Positions 37,682 to 46,090 are shown, counted from the stretch's first letter. The stretch: DNA of 64,000 nt from Acetobacterium paludosum (GCF_008086595.1 NZ_RXYA01000004.1:218611-282610); one strand, 5' to 3'. Made by a program: numbers and translations. The notes: a model not told the origin generated them from the sequence alone.

Positions 37682-37788
37682 TTGCATCACCTCATGGTTT
37701 ATTTGATGTTTCCGATTCCGTGTTTTGTCCACACTTCTACCTCTGGTATACTTCAATCCTACCGGTTATTTTGTTCCAACTAATTAGT

Positions 37789-38793
37789 CTAACAGATAAT
37801 ATCTGCCAGTTCTTCTTCATTGATATTATAGAAGGCCTTCTTAATATCACATTGTTCGATTGCTTTTTTAATGCTTTCTCTTTCGTAATTGCAGCCGATG
37901 AGAGCATGACAAAGAACTAAAATATCGATGCTGCCAAAGAAATCCCCATAAATATGGCAATCCGTAATTTTTCCTTTGTTTACATCCATCTTGAATTCCA
38001 TTTTTCCACCATCAAACCGACCGGTTCGGATGATGTTGAATTTTGGTGATTCGCCATAATTCCAATTCCAGCTTTCGAATTTCTCTTTAGCGATAGTATG
38101 GATCCGTTCCAGATCGTCATCGTTAAGCCGGTATTCTTTCTTTGATCCCTGCATGATACTCTCCACCATCAACTGTCTGAAGGTATCCATATCGATAAGT
38201 TCTTTAAGATATTCGGAAATATTTGTTACCCGTTCCTTAGCGGATTTGATGCCCTTTGATATGATTTTATTATCATCCACTGTCAGACATTTGACCATCT
38301 GCTCAAAATCCGTATTGAACAAAAGTGATCCGTGATGGAGGGTATAACCGTTTAACAGGCACTGGGCATTGCCGGAGAACTTTTTGCCATGAATGACCAA
38401 ATCATTCCGGCTGTTGAATTCGGTAGGCACATCCAGTTTTTCCAGTCCTGCTATCACCGGCCCGATGTATTTATTGAAGTCGATGGTTTCGGCTTGACCC
38501 CGGGTGATAAAACTGAACTGCCAACCACCCATATCGGTGTAAATGGTACCGCCTCCCGTGATGCGTCTCACCACCTTGACCCCATGGTTTCTGGCAAAAA
38601 TCTCATTGATCTCTTCAATGGTATTCTGATATTTACCGATCATCAAGGTCGGTTCGGTTCGCCAGAAAATAAAAACTTGGTCCTCGTTCAGATTTTTTTC
38701 AGTCATCAGATAATATTCCAGAGCAAAATTAAAAAAGGGATCCGTGACATTGTTTTCAATATAAATCACAGTTGTTTCCTCCATTGGCTTCAT
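37789..38793 (-). CDS. lplA: Lipoate-protein ligase A homologue (first copy)
   Basis: 334-residue enzyme that activates lipoate with ATP and transfers it to a lysine on a lipoyl domain. RRITGGGTIYTDMGG is the lipoyl-AMP-binding loop and HGKKFSGNAQ contains the catalytic Lys. The C-terminal ~90 residues (FNIIRTGRFDGGKMEF) are the accessory domain needed for activation. The start lies inside the end of lipA (38-bp overlap), so the two are translationally coupled. A second ligase gene is 1.2 kb away. Confidence 0.88.
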   Translation of the reverse strand: MKPMEETTVIYIENNVTDPFFNFALEYYLMTEKNLNEDQVFIFWRTEPTLMIGKYQNTIEEINEIFARNHGVKVVRRITGGGTIYTDMGGWQFSFITRGQAETIDFNKYIGPVIAGLEKLDVPTEFNSRNDLVIHGKKFSGNAQCLLNGYTLHHGSLLFNTDFEQMVKCLTVDDNKIISKGIKSAKERVTNISEYLKELIDMDTFRQLMVESIMQGSKKEYRLNDDDLERIHTIAKEKFESWNWNYGESPKFNIIRTGRFDGGKMEFKMDVNKGKITDCHIYGDFFGSIDILVLCHALIGCNYERESIKKAIEQCDIKKAFYNINEEELADIIC

Positions 38794-39664
38794 TTCCTAA
38801 TGCCTCTCTTCGATGAGAGTCACTTCTTAACGCTTCTTCCGCCCGGTAGGAGCTGCGAACCAGAGGGCTGCTGGCGATGTAGTAAAAGCCCTTTGCTTCT
38901 CCAATTTTTTTATAGGCCGCAAATTTCTCCGGGGTCACATATTCCTTAACCTCGAAGTGCTTTGAGGATGGCCGCAGATACTGACCAATGGTGAAGATAT
39001 CACAGCCGGCTTCTAAACTATCGTCCATGACCTGATAAATCTGTTCATCCGTTTCACCCAGTCCGACCATGATCCCGGTTTTTGTTTTGATATGGGGTGC
39101 CCGCGTTTTTACATAATTGAGCACGTGCATTGACTGTTCGTAATTTGCTTCCGGCCGGACCTGAGGATACAGCGCCTTCACCGTTTCCACATTGTGGTTG
39201 ATTACATCTGGATTGGCCTCAATAATAATGTCCAGATGGTCATTCACGCCCTTGAGATCGGGAATCAGCACCTCAATGGAAACCTCCGGGTTTAATTTTC
39301 GGACCGCCCGGATAGTATTGGCAAAGTGTCTGGCTCCGCCATCCTGTAGATCATCTCGGGTGACGCTGGTAATAACGACGTGTTTTAGCTCCAACTCTTT
39401 AACAGCCTCTGCCAGATGCATGGGCTCATTGGGATCAACTGGCTCCACCACGCCACTGGATACATTACAGAATCGGCAGTGCCGGGTGCAGATATTCCCC
39501 ATGATCATAAAGGTGGCGGTTCGTTTCTTGTAGCATTCTCCCAAATTGGGGCAATTGGCCTCCTTGCAAACGGTATTGAGCTTCAGCCTGGTCATGATTC
39601 CATTAATTTCATCCACGGCTGCCTTGTTATAACTGACCTTTAACCATTCTGGTTTTTTTTTCAT
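38756..39664 (-). CDS. lipA: Lipoyl synthase
   Basis: 302-residue radical SAM enzyme that inserts two sulfurs into octanoyl chains on carrier domains. The auxiliary cluster ligands are in CKEANCPNLGEC and the radical SAM cluster ligands in CTRHCRFCNV; the C-terminal R-S-S-Y-R motif (LVRSSYRAEE) is present. It starts 13 bp after the free lipoyl-domain gene and runs into lplA. No lipB/lipM octanoyltransferase is visible, so octanoate must be supplied by one of the ligases or from elsewhere. Confidence 0.94.
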   Translation of the reverse strand: MKKKPEWLKVSYNKAAVDEINGIMTRLKLNTVCKEANCPNLGECYKKRTATFMIMGNICTRHCRFCNVSSGVVEPVDPNEPMHLAEAVKELELKHVVITSVTRDDLQDGGARHFANTIRAVRKLNPEVSIEVLIPDLKGVNDHLDIIIEANPDVINHNVETVKALYPQVRPEANYEQSMHVLNYVKTRAPHIKTKTGIMVGLGETDEQIYQVMDDSLEAGCDIFTIGQYLRPSSKHFEVKEYVTPEKFAAYKKIGEAKGFYYIASSPLVRSSYRAEEALRSDSHRREALGNEANGGNNCDLY

Positions 39665-39677
39665 CTTAACCTCTCAA

Positions 39678-39917
39678 TTAGTCACAGTTGATGACTGCGA
39701 TGATATCATCAACCTTTATCTCGTCACCAGCTTCAAAATAAATCGCTTCCAAAACCCCAGATTCCAAGCTTTCGACCTCACTGACCACCTTTTCGGTTTC
39801 AATTTCGAAAAGCACCTCACCCTTTTCAACATTCTCACCGACTTCCTTATTCCAGGCCGCCAGTACCCCGGATTCCATTTTCTCACTCAGTTTTGGCATT
39901 TGAATATTTTTTTTCAT
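39678..39917 (-). CDS. Free-standing lipoyl carrier domain
   Basis: 79 residues, the complete E2-type biotinyl/lipoyl fold and nothing else: MPKLSEKMESGVLAAWNKEV at the start and EIETEKVVSEVES with the modifiable Lys at about 43. In 2-oxoacid dehydrogenases this domain is fused to an acyltransferase; here no catalytic domain or dehydrogenase is nearby. It precedes lipA by 13 bp and is probably the substrate of the adjacent LipA and LplA. Confidence 0.88.
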   Translation of the reverse strand: MKKNIQMPKLSEKMESGVLAAWNKEVGENVEKGEVLFEIETEKVVSEVESLESGVLEAIYFEAGDEIKVDDIIAVINCD

Positions 39918-39991
39918 TTTCTTCCCCTTAAAATGTCCCTATTTTTGATTTAATTATTGTGATAAGTCCGTTAAATTAGAAGGCTCATAAA

Positions 39992-40939
39992 TTAAAATAA
40001 GCAGTCTGCGAAATCTTCTAAATCTTTTATTCCACTAAATAAATCTGTTAAAACAAAATAGTCATACCGATGCCCTGATAAAAGCGATTCGATTTTTTCA
40101 ACAGGCAAAGTTATGCTTTTAAATTTACTTTCTTTTATCTTTCCTTTTTCAACGACAAGATACAAATCAAATTGATGGTCTTTGAAGTCACCCCGTTTTT
40201 TAAATATAAATGTCGGTGAAAAACCGTAAATCCAATTCCAAGTGACATATTTTGATTTCTCCAGTGCCCGAATTTTCTCGATATCTGCTGCTGAAAGCTT
40301 GACCTCATCAATCTCATTTGAGCATAACGAATTAAGAATTACCTCTTTAAAGCCCTCGAAATCCAAGTTTTTGTCAGCCAGATGATCGATGATGTTGGTG
40401 ACACTGCTCCTGATGGATTTAACAGCTTTAGATTTAAATTCCCCATTGACAGGTTTGAGTTGCGTGCGTAATGCATCTAAATCAGCATCAAAAAGCAACG
40501 TGCCATGATGAAGCACTCGGTTCTTTTTAATCGATTGTGCATTTCCCGATATTTTTTTATCGCCTATGGCAATATCGCAAACATTACGTTTTTCAGCCGG
40601 TATCCCCATTTCGTTTAGAATCTTAATGATTGGGCTGAGAAATTCATCATACCCTGAAAAATTATCAGGATTATAATCTGTGATCAATGTAAAGTTCAAG
40701 TTTCCTTTGTCCTGAAAAACGGTTCCTCCACCAGAGTTTCGCCGCGCAACCGTCACTCCATTTTTTTGGATTTCTTTGCAGTTGACTTCTTCAAAAATAT
40801 TCTGATGCTTTCCAATCACAACACAGGGATCATTCACCCATAAAAGCAGGAAATCATCATCCATCATGTTACTGAAAATATACTCTTCAACGGCAAGATT
40901 GTAATTAACATTATTATTTTTACTATTAACATACTTCAT
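39992..40939 (-). CDS. Lipoate-protein ligase A homologue (second copy)
   Basis: 315 residues with RRNSGGGTVFQDKGN and IGDKKISGNAQS (catalytic Lys) and an accessory C-terminal domain. It is clearly diverged from the neighbouring ligase, so it is an old paralogue, perhaps specific for one of the two carrier types (E2-like versus GcvH-like). It sits between lpd and the lipoyl-domain gene, all on one strand. Confidence 0.87.
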   Translation of the reverse strand: MKYVNSKNNNVNYNLAVEEYIFSNMMDDDFLLLWVNDPCVVIGKHQNIFEEVNCKEIQKNGVTVARRNSGGGTVFQDKGNLNFTLITDYNPDNFSGYDEFLSPIIKILNEMGIPAEKRNVCDIAIGDKKISGNAQSIKKNRVLHHGTLLFDADLDALRTQLKPVNGEFKSKAVKSIRSSVTNIIDHLADKNLDFEGFKEVILNSLCSNEIDEVKLSAADIEKIRALEKSKYVTWNWIYGFSPTFIFKKRGDFKDHQFDLYLVVEKGKIKESKFKSITLPVEKIESLLSGHRYDYFVLTDLFSGIKDLEDFADCLF

Positions 40940-41025
40940 CGTTTAATGCCCTCTCTTTTATGAGTGCTAATGTTTTATCTTTTTCGGGACATTTTCAAAA
41001 ATGCTTGACAATTTTTTTTGTAATT

Positions 41026-42411
41026 TTATAATCGTAACGAAACTTTATTAATTGATTTTCCATGAACATCATGAAGTGCTTCCATGATGGCTTCGGACAG
41101 TGTTGGGTGTGGGTGGATCACATCCCCTAGTACTTCTGCCGTTAACCCAAAGTGTACTGCCATGGTTAACTCTGCGAGAAGATCAGTCGCCTCAGGCCCA
41201 ACAATAGAAGCTCCGATAACCACATCTTTTTCATCCACAATAATTTTAACCTGCCCTTGGATTTTACCGATGATTTGGGCTTTCCCCAGTGCTCTAAAAT
41301 CAAAACTACCCGTTTTATAAGGAATTCCTCTTTTCTGTGCTTCTTTTTCTGTTAACCCTACCGCTGCAACCTGTGGGTCGGTATACACACATCTGGGGAT
41401 TGCCTTATGAAGGCCAGTTTTAGCTTTCCCCATCATATTTTCTGCAGCAATGATCCCTTCTTTAGAAGCGACGTGTGCCAAAAATGGTGTGTTGATAAGA
41501 TCACCCACGGCATAAATCCCTTTGACACTGGTTTCCAGATTACCATCAACTTCGATATGACCCTGCGGATCTATTTTAATTCCTACTTCTTCCAGGTTGA
41601 GTCCTTTTGAATAGCTACATCGTCCAATGGAAAGCAGTATCATTTCTGCTTCTAGAATTTCACCATTTTTCAATGTCACCACGACATTGGAGTCCTGAAT
41701 ATTTACGTCAGAAACGCCATTGGCTGTTAATATTTTTATTTTTTCCCGTTTAAACTGTCGCACAAGTTGTTTAGCCACATCCTCGTCCTCGGAACTCAAA
41801 ATCTGGTCGGCCATTTCCACAATCGTTATCTTCGTCCCCATACGATTAAAAAATTGTCCCAGTTCACACCCGATAACGCCACCGCCAATAACAATCATGG
41901 ATTTTGGCGGTGTTTTTAAAGCAAGTGCTTCGGTGCTGGTAATGACTCTTTTCCCATCATAATGAAACATTTCCGGACATATGGGAATTGAACCGGTCGC
42001 TAATAGAATTTTATCACTAACCAGTTTTTCAACACTGCCATCACCACGCTTCACTTCAACCGTTTTTGAATCGATCAATTTGCCAATACCGCGAACCAAA
42101 TTAACACAGTTCGATTCGAAAAGAAATTTAATTCCCTTAACTAAACCGGATACCACTTTGTCTTTTCGTTCAATAATTTGCTTTAGATCTGCATAAGTAT
42201 TATCATTGAAGACTCCAAACTTTTCTGCCTCCAATGACGTTGTCAAAACATCTGACGATGCAAGCAAAGCCTTTGTCGGAATACAACCAATATTAAGGCA
42301 TGTTCCGCCAACCTCATTTTTCTCTACTATTTTCACATCTGCACCCAATTTAGCTGCCATAATGGCTGCCTCATAGCCACCCGGGCCAGCACCAATAACG
42401 GTAATTTTCAT
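41026..42411 (-). CDS. lpd: Dihydrolipoamide dehydrogenase
   Basis: 461-residue flavoprotein that reoxidises dihydrolipoyl groups with NAD+. FAD-binding GAGPGGYEAAIMAAKLGA, the redox disulfide GGTCLNIGCIPTKA, the NAD-binding GGGVIGCELGQFFNRMG and the C-terminal HPHPTLSEA (catalytic His-Glu base) are all present. With two lipoyl carriers next door and no acyl-transferring enzymes, it is likely to be the electron exit of this lipoyl system. Length is normal. Confidence 0.95.
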   Translation of the reverse strand: MKITVIGAGPGGYEAAIMAAKLGADVKIVEKNEVGGTCLNIGCIPTKALLASSDVLTTSLEAEKFGVFNDNTYADLKQIIERKDKVVSGLVKGIKFLFESNCVNLVRGIGKLIDSKTVEVKRGDGSVEKLVSDKILLATGSIPICPEMFHYDGKRVITSTEALALKTPPKSMIVIGGGVIGCELGQFFNRMGTKITIVEMADQILSSEDEDVAKQLVRQFKREKIKILTANGVSDVNIQDSNVVVTLKNGEILEAEMILLSIGRCSYSKGLNLEEVGIKIDPQGHIEVDGNLETSVKGIYAVGDLINTPFLAHVASKEGIIAAENMMGKAKTGLHKAIPRCVYTDPQVAAVGLTEKEAQKRGIPYKTGSFDFRALGKAQIIGKIQGQVKIIVDEKDVVIGASIVGPEATDLLAELTMAVHFGLTAEVLGDVIHPHPTLSEAIMEALHDVHGKSINKVSLRL

Positions 42412-42435
42412 TTTTTCTCCCTTTTTATGAGCTAA

Positions 42436-42546
42436 TTAATTTAAAAAGCCCTCAATAATTTTAGCTTCTGCTTCTCCCTCGGTTAGTCCCAGTGTCATAA
42501 GCTTAGTCATCCAATCTCCGGCAATTTTACCTATGGCAGGTTTACT
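42436..42546 (-). pseudogene. Fragment resembling a SufB/SufD C-terminus
   Basis: A frame without a start, opened by a stop at about 42546, encodes KPAIGKIAGDWMTKLMTLGL and TEGEAEAKIIEGFLN. This resembles the C-terminal helix pair of SufB/SufD scaffold proteins (…LMSRGLSEEEA…IVxGF). It is stranded between a terminator and the lpd gene, so it is a deletion relic. Assignment is by eye. Confidence 0.45.
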
Positions 42547-42549
42547 TTA

Positions 42550-42599
42550 GATAAGAATAGAGGCAGCAATTCAAAAGAATTGCAGCCTCTATTCTTATC
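42550..42599 (-). terminator. Terminator of the DGC/HdrA-like operon
   Basis: Near-perfect 23-bp stem (42550-42572 with 42577-42599) with a four-base loop, directly after the stop of the last DGC gene. It separates that operon from the lpd-lpl-lipA group. Confidence 0.85.
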
Positions 42600-42600
42600 C

Positions 42601-43005
42601 TTATTTTACTAAAATTGCATCGAATATTTCACTGGTTTTATCAGCAACTTCTTTAACATATGCCAAGTGTTCTTCAGTAAGATTTCGGGTGGATAACGGT
42701 TTCCCCAGAGCCGCTTCCTGGCCAATAATCTCTGCAACATCAATACTGCCAGCAACGGCACTGCTGTATTTTTCAATGGCACGCTTGGCGCAACATTTAG
42801 AACACCCGTCCACTGCAATGGTGGGATATTTTTCTGCAAATTCACGTTCGCCGCCATCTCCGGCAATAAAGAGAGGTAAGCATAAGGTCGACACGATGCC
42901 AGGTCTTAATTCTTCCATCATTTTTCGTACCGCCAGGCGGGAAATGGTTCCACCCACACACTCTTCTCCGCTGCATGAAATCACGCCAATTCGTTTATCA
43001 GACAT
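42601..43005 (-). CDS. DGC-domain putative metal-binding protein
   Basis: 134 residues. N-terminal VISCSGEECVGGTISRLAVR and the namesake motif AVDGCSKCCAKRAIEK near 68-83 place it in the DGC family, whose conserved cysteines are thought to bind zinc. A further Cys lies in STLCLPLF. Function is not established. Last gene of the operon, overlapping the previous one by 8 bp. Confidence 0.75.
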   Translation of the reverse strand: MSDKRIGVISCSGEECVGGTISRLAVRKMMEELRPGIVSTLCLPLFIAGDGGEREFAEKYPTIAVDGCSKCCAKRAIEKYSSAVAGSIDVAEIIGQEAALGKPLSTRNLTEEHLAYVKEVADKTSEIFDAILVK

Positions 43006-43408
43006 TGACCTTCACCCCTTCCATTACTTCCTTGACGTCTTTAACCAAAATATCAGCCAATTCTTCTGCATATTTCCATCCGTCTTCGGTGAGATAGGTT
43101 CCGGTACCATGTTCTTCTCCCCGATGGGCTTTCATAAAGTCTGGCACCTTATGGCTTTTAACAACGATACCACCGGTTTCTTCCACACTTTTTTTTGAAC
43201 AGTATTTGGCACAACCATCCATGGTGATACAGGTTTCACCTTTAATCTTATCCACTATTTCATCATCCCCTGTAACCACATGTGCCAAACAAAATGTTTC
43301 CGTTTCGTTGGGACATTTCTCCTGAGTTACCATTAAAACGGACTCCCGTGCTAATAAACCAAATACTTTTCCAATACCACTGCAGGGAATTACTTTTATT
43401 TTAGACAT
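42998..43408 (-). CDS. DGC-domain putative metal-binding protein
   Basis: 136 residues: IPCSGIGKVFGLLARESVLM at the N-terminus (second Cys of the first motif replaced), CPNETETFCLAHVVTGDD centrally, and MDGCAKYCSKKSVEE near 74-88. A paralogue of both neighbours. It overlaps the fusion gene by 8 bp upstream and the next DGC gene by 8 bp downstream. Confidence 0.75.
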   Translation of the reverse strand: MSKIKVIPCSGIGKVFGLLARESVLMVTQEKCPNETETFCLAHVVTGDDEIVDKIKGETCITMDGCAKYCSKKSVEETGGIVVKSHKVPDFMKAHRGEEHGTGTYLTEDGWKYAEELADILVKDVKEVMEGVKVNV

Positions 43409-44249
43409 TTGTTTCTGCTACCTTTCGTTTTAAAAATTCAAAATAGGCTTCAAAATCAAGCAGCAATTCTTTATCTTCTTCAAAATTACTCAGCCTAAGT
43501 TCAACCAGCCAACCCTTTTCATAGGGACTTTCATTGACCAGCTCAGGAGCATCCTGAAGCTTATCATTGACAGCAACCACCGTTCCCGAGACCGGTGAGA
43601 TGATTTCAAAAACGGTCTTGCTGGATTCAATACTTCCCAACTCATCAAACTGCTCTATTTCCTGACCAATTTCCGGGGGATCCACATAAAGAATATCGGA
43701 TAGATTCTGTTGTACATAATCGGTGACTCCGACTCTCGCAATATCACCTGAAATGGAAACCCAGCAATCATTTTCATTGAAAAAATAATTGTTTTTTGGT
43801 ACTTTAAATATAAATTTACCATGGGAAAAGGATTCATACTCCACTGTTTCGGTTTCAATAAACTGTGAATCAGCCTGTTTTTCTTCTGAAATGCTCATTT
43901 TTTCCAGTAAAACTTGAACTAGAGCATCGGTTTCTTCATCATCCCGGATGTCCACCCCCAGTTTAATGTTTTGAGCCTTTGCCACTTCGCTTACATTGAC
44001 TTTTTCTTTAATGGCAATTTCCAGGCTTCCAGCTAATTTACTGGCACATCGGGTGTTACAGCCATCAATAACACTTAATGACCCATCCTCTAAAACCTTG
44101 TCATAACGGGTTTTATTCTGGTTAAGCAGCACTGGACAGATGAGTTCAACCCCTTCAGATTCGGTGAGCTTTAATGCAACCCGGCGAGATATATCGCCAG
44201 CACATTTGTCTAAACCGTTACACGGCAAAACACATACTGTATTACTCAT
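43401..44249 (-). CDS. DGC - GcvH fusion protein
   Basis: 282 residues. Residues 1-90 are a DGC domain (VLPCNGLDKCAGDISRRVAL, VIDGCNTRCASKLAGS). Residues 130-275 are a full glycine-cleavage H-type lipoyl domain: WVSISGDIARVGVTDYVQQN, then GSIESSKTVFEIISPVSG with the lipoylated Lys at about 211, and NESPYEKGWLVELRLS. The glycine cleavage P, T and L operon is absent, so a carrier role outside glycine metabolism is likely, with the DGC domain placed to act on the lipoyl arm. Overlaps of 8 bp with both neighbours indicate a stoichiometric complex. Confidence 0.85.
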   Translation of the reverse strand: MSNTVCVLPCNGLDKCAGDISRRVALKLTESEGVELICPVLLNQNKTRYDKVLEDGSLSVIDGCNTRCASKLAGSLEIAIKEKVNVSEVAKAQNIKLGVDIRDDEETDALVQVLLEKMSISEEKQADSQFIETETVEYESFSHGKFIFKVPKNNYFFNENDCWVSISGDIARVGVTDYVQQNLSDILYVDPPEIGQEIEQFDELGSIESSKTVFEIISPVSGTVVAVNDKLQDAPELVNESPYEKGWLVELRLSNFEEDKELLLDFEAYFEFLKRKVAETNV

Positions 44250-44544
44250 CGGAGGCCGCCTCTTTTTCCGCTTTGCGTATAGCCTTGATCATTTTCGTCG
44301 TTTCCGGCTTGTCTGGAAAGGTTATGGCATCCAATCCACAGGTCTTTCCACAGGCCCTGCAAAACACAACACAGTTATTTGGATTCTTAACCTTGAGTTT
44401 GGGTTTTTCATTTTCGTTGACTTCAAAAACCTGATGAGGACAAAACTCAACACAATCCATGCAATCATTGCATTTTGAAAAATCGATTCTGGGAGACCAA
44501 TCAATGCGATCCCGTTCTACTCCCATAAAAGTTGATTCACTCAT
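44242..44544 (-). CDS. Ferredoxin-like protein with two cysteine clusters
   Basis: 100 residues. First cluster motif CNDCMDCVEFCP (residues 25-36) is standard [4Fe-4S]. The second, CVVFCRACGKTC (58-69), has CxxxCxxCxxxC spacing, which differs from a normal ferredoxin and may hold a modified or different cluster. It is followed 8 bp inside by the DGC-GcvH gene and starts 2 bp after the HdrA-like gene. Probable electron carrier to or from the lipoyl system. Confidence 0.8.
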   Translation of the reverse strand: MSESTFMGVERDRIDWSPRIDFSKCNDCMDCVEFCPHQVFEVNENEKPKLKVKNPNNCVVFCRACGKTCGLDAITFPDKPETTKMIKAIRKAEKEAASDE

Positions 44545-44546
44545 TG

Positions 44547-44918
44547 TTACACCTCATATCCCATTTCTTCTAATTTCTTTTCCACTTTTTCAAAAGCTTG
44601 CTCATTGGTCATATCCCGAATATCTAACATCACTGCATCCTTTTCGATATCAAGCCCTGCTTCTTTAAAAGCTTCCTTGAACATTTTTCGTTGCATATTA
44701 GGAGCGCAGGCTCCAATAATTACTTTTCTCTTCGATTTCAAGAAATCTGCCAGAAACCGATCCCCATCTTCCTCGCATAACTGAGGATGAATAAACGCGT
44801 ATTCAACGGGTAACTCAATCCGAACCTGATTAATGAAATCCCAAATGTCCATGGCTTGAAACCCTGGACATTTTCCAGTACACACACACATAATAAAACC
44901 TGGTAATTCTTGACTCAT
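44547..44918 (-). CDS. HdrA-like N-terminal domain protein
   Basis: 123 residues, first in the operon. FIMCVCTGKCPGFQAMD, then YAFIHPQLCEEDGDRFL and KVIIGACAPNMQRKMFKEAF match the N-terminal segment of heterodisulfide reductase HdrA/QmoA proteins, which have C-x-C near the start, a Cys after a P/H-x-x and a VVxACxPRxH-type strand. The flavin domain and cluster domains of HdrA are missing, so this is a stand-alone small unit. Its three conserved-type Cys may bind a cluster or relay disulfide electrons. Confidence 0.7.
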   Translation of the reverse strand: MSQELPGFIMCVCTGKCPGFQAMDIWDFINQVRIELPVEYAFIHPQLCEEDGDRFLADFLKSKRKVIIGACAPNMQRKMFKEAFKEAGLDIEKDAVMLDIRDMTNEQAFEKVEKKLEEMGYEV

Positions 44919-44967
44919 TTTCTCACCTCTTAATTTAGCATATAACTATTTCCTTATGAATAACTTT

Positions 44968-44996
44968 ATTATACGCCTATGATAAAATGCTGTCAA
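44968..44996 (-). promoter_or_regulatory. Consensus sigma-A promoter of the HdrA-like/DGC operon
   Basis: On the minus strand TTGACA (44991-44996), exactly 17 bp, then TATAAT (44968-44973), 50 bp before the start at 44918. A perfect consensus suggests strong expression with little need for an activator. Confidence 0.8.
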
Positions 44997-45134
44997 GAAT
45001 AAAAAGAAGATTGCAATTTCATAAAAGCACCTCAATATATGTCTTCAAAGCATTTATACTTCTAATTTTCTCTCATAGAAGCCATGTTTTAACAAATTGT
45101 TTCATCGAATTCAAAATAGAGTTGCAGTACACAA

Positions 45135-45500
45135 TTAAATAACTGCTGGATTCAGGTTTTCGCCATACAATTGAAGCATACTATGGATGTCATAAAATCT
45201 CTCATGCGTGTATTGGTGGTGCTACGGGAAATAATGGTTTCCAACTTTTCTGCCAGAATCGTCTCGAGGTTGTAAGCCCATATATCAATCCCGCGTTCTT
45301 CCAACATCAGCTTTAGTTGATAATGCACTTCTTTGGGAGTAATGATATCTCCTAATGAATTTATCTTTATATTCAGAAAGAGAAATTCGCTCCAGAAAGC
45401 GTTCCATCATATAATGACGCAGCAGCCTCTGAGCATCAGCTGCTTTCTATTTTGAAAGATTTCGGATCAAATCCTTCAATTGTTTTGATGTCTTAATCAT
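45135..45500 (-). pseudogene. AbiEii-type toxin, decayed
   Basis: Begins MIKTSKQLKDLIRNLSK at an ATG overlapping the antitoxin stop (ATGA), then meets a TAG at codon 18. Without the stop it continues ADAQRLLRHYMMERFLERIS, typical of AbiEii nucleotidyltransferase toxins. The part that should hold the catalytic GG..LD region is deleted, and the frame shifts before LEERGIDIWAYNLETILAEKLE, the C-terminal half of the family. The toxin is therefore inactive while its antitoxin is intact. Confidence 0.75.
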
Positions 45501-46090
45501 AACAGTACCTCCAGATATTGTCTCAAGATTTTTTCAACACGAAACAGGGATGCATACTGCATCAGTGTTCGCAGATTTTTATCTTTACGCCCGACATATT
45601 GCTTTATTGCATCTTGAAAGGTTTGGATTTCAATTCCTTTTCGACTGCGGATCAAATCACAGATGGTTCTCTCCATATCATAAACCGGGACCATATGCCC
45701 AAAAGGCGTTTGTGCGGATGTGCAGCCCACCTGATGAAGCTCCGGCTTAACGGTATAAACCTGGATTCCATCGTCTTTTAAGCGGGTGGGATTATAACCA
45801 GTCTTGACCGTAATCGAATACGGTGCTGGCTCCCGAACCGTCAAATCGTGTAGAAATAAAGCGGTTTCATGGGAAAAGATAGCTTGCTTACTTCGAATAT
45901 GGATCAGATAAAGCGAATCGGTCCATGTATCCGCTGAAGCATAGACGCCATGTGCCACCTGCTCCATTTTTTTCGCTTTGACATAATCATAAAAAACAGG
46001 TTTAGAAATTCCTTCGGCAATAACCTGCGAAGTTTGAACGATTCCGCCATGATCAGCAATCAATTTGTCCAGCTGTTCGTATCGTTTCAT
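45497..46090 (-). CDS. AbiEi-type antitoxin/transcriptional regulator
   Basis: 197 residues from the ATG at 46090 (GGAAGTG before it); a longer frame upstream has no ribosome binding site. Begins MKRYEQLDKLIADHGGIVQT with a winged-helix domain (SQVIAEGISKPVFYDYVKAK) followed by the AbiEi C-terminal region (LYLIHIRSKQAIFSHETALF, MVPVYDMERTICDLIRSRKG). These proteins repress their operon and block type IV AbiE toxins. The toxin gene downstream is broken. Confidence 0.82.
   Translation of the reverse strand: MKRYEQLDKLIADHGGIVQTSQVIAEGISKPVFYDYVKAKKMEQVAHGVYASADTWTDSLYLIHIRSKQAIFSHETALFLHDLTVREPAPYSITVKTGYNPTRLKDDGIQVYTVKPELHQVGCTSAQTPFGHMVPVYDMERTICDLIRSRKGIEIQTFQDAIKQYVGRKDKNLRTLMQYASLFRVEKILRQYLEVLL

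Noticed and set aside
37789..44918. Glycine cleavage system or pyruvate dehydrogenase locus
   Set aside because: No GcvP, GcvT, E1 or acyltransferase E2 gene exists here; only carriers, ligases, lipoyl synthase and Lpd.
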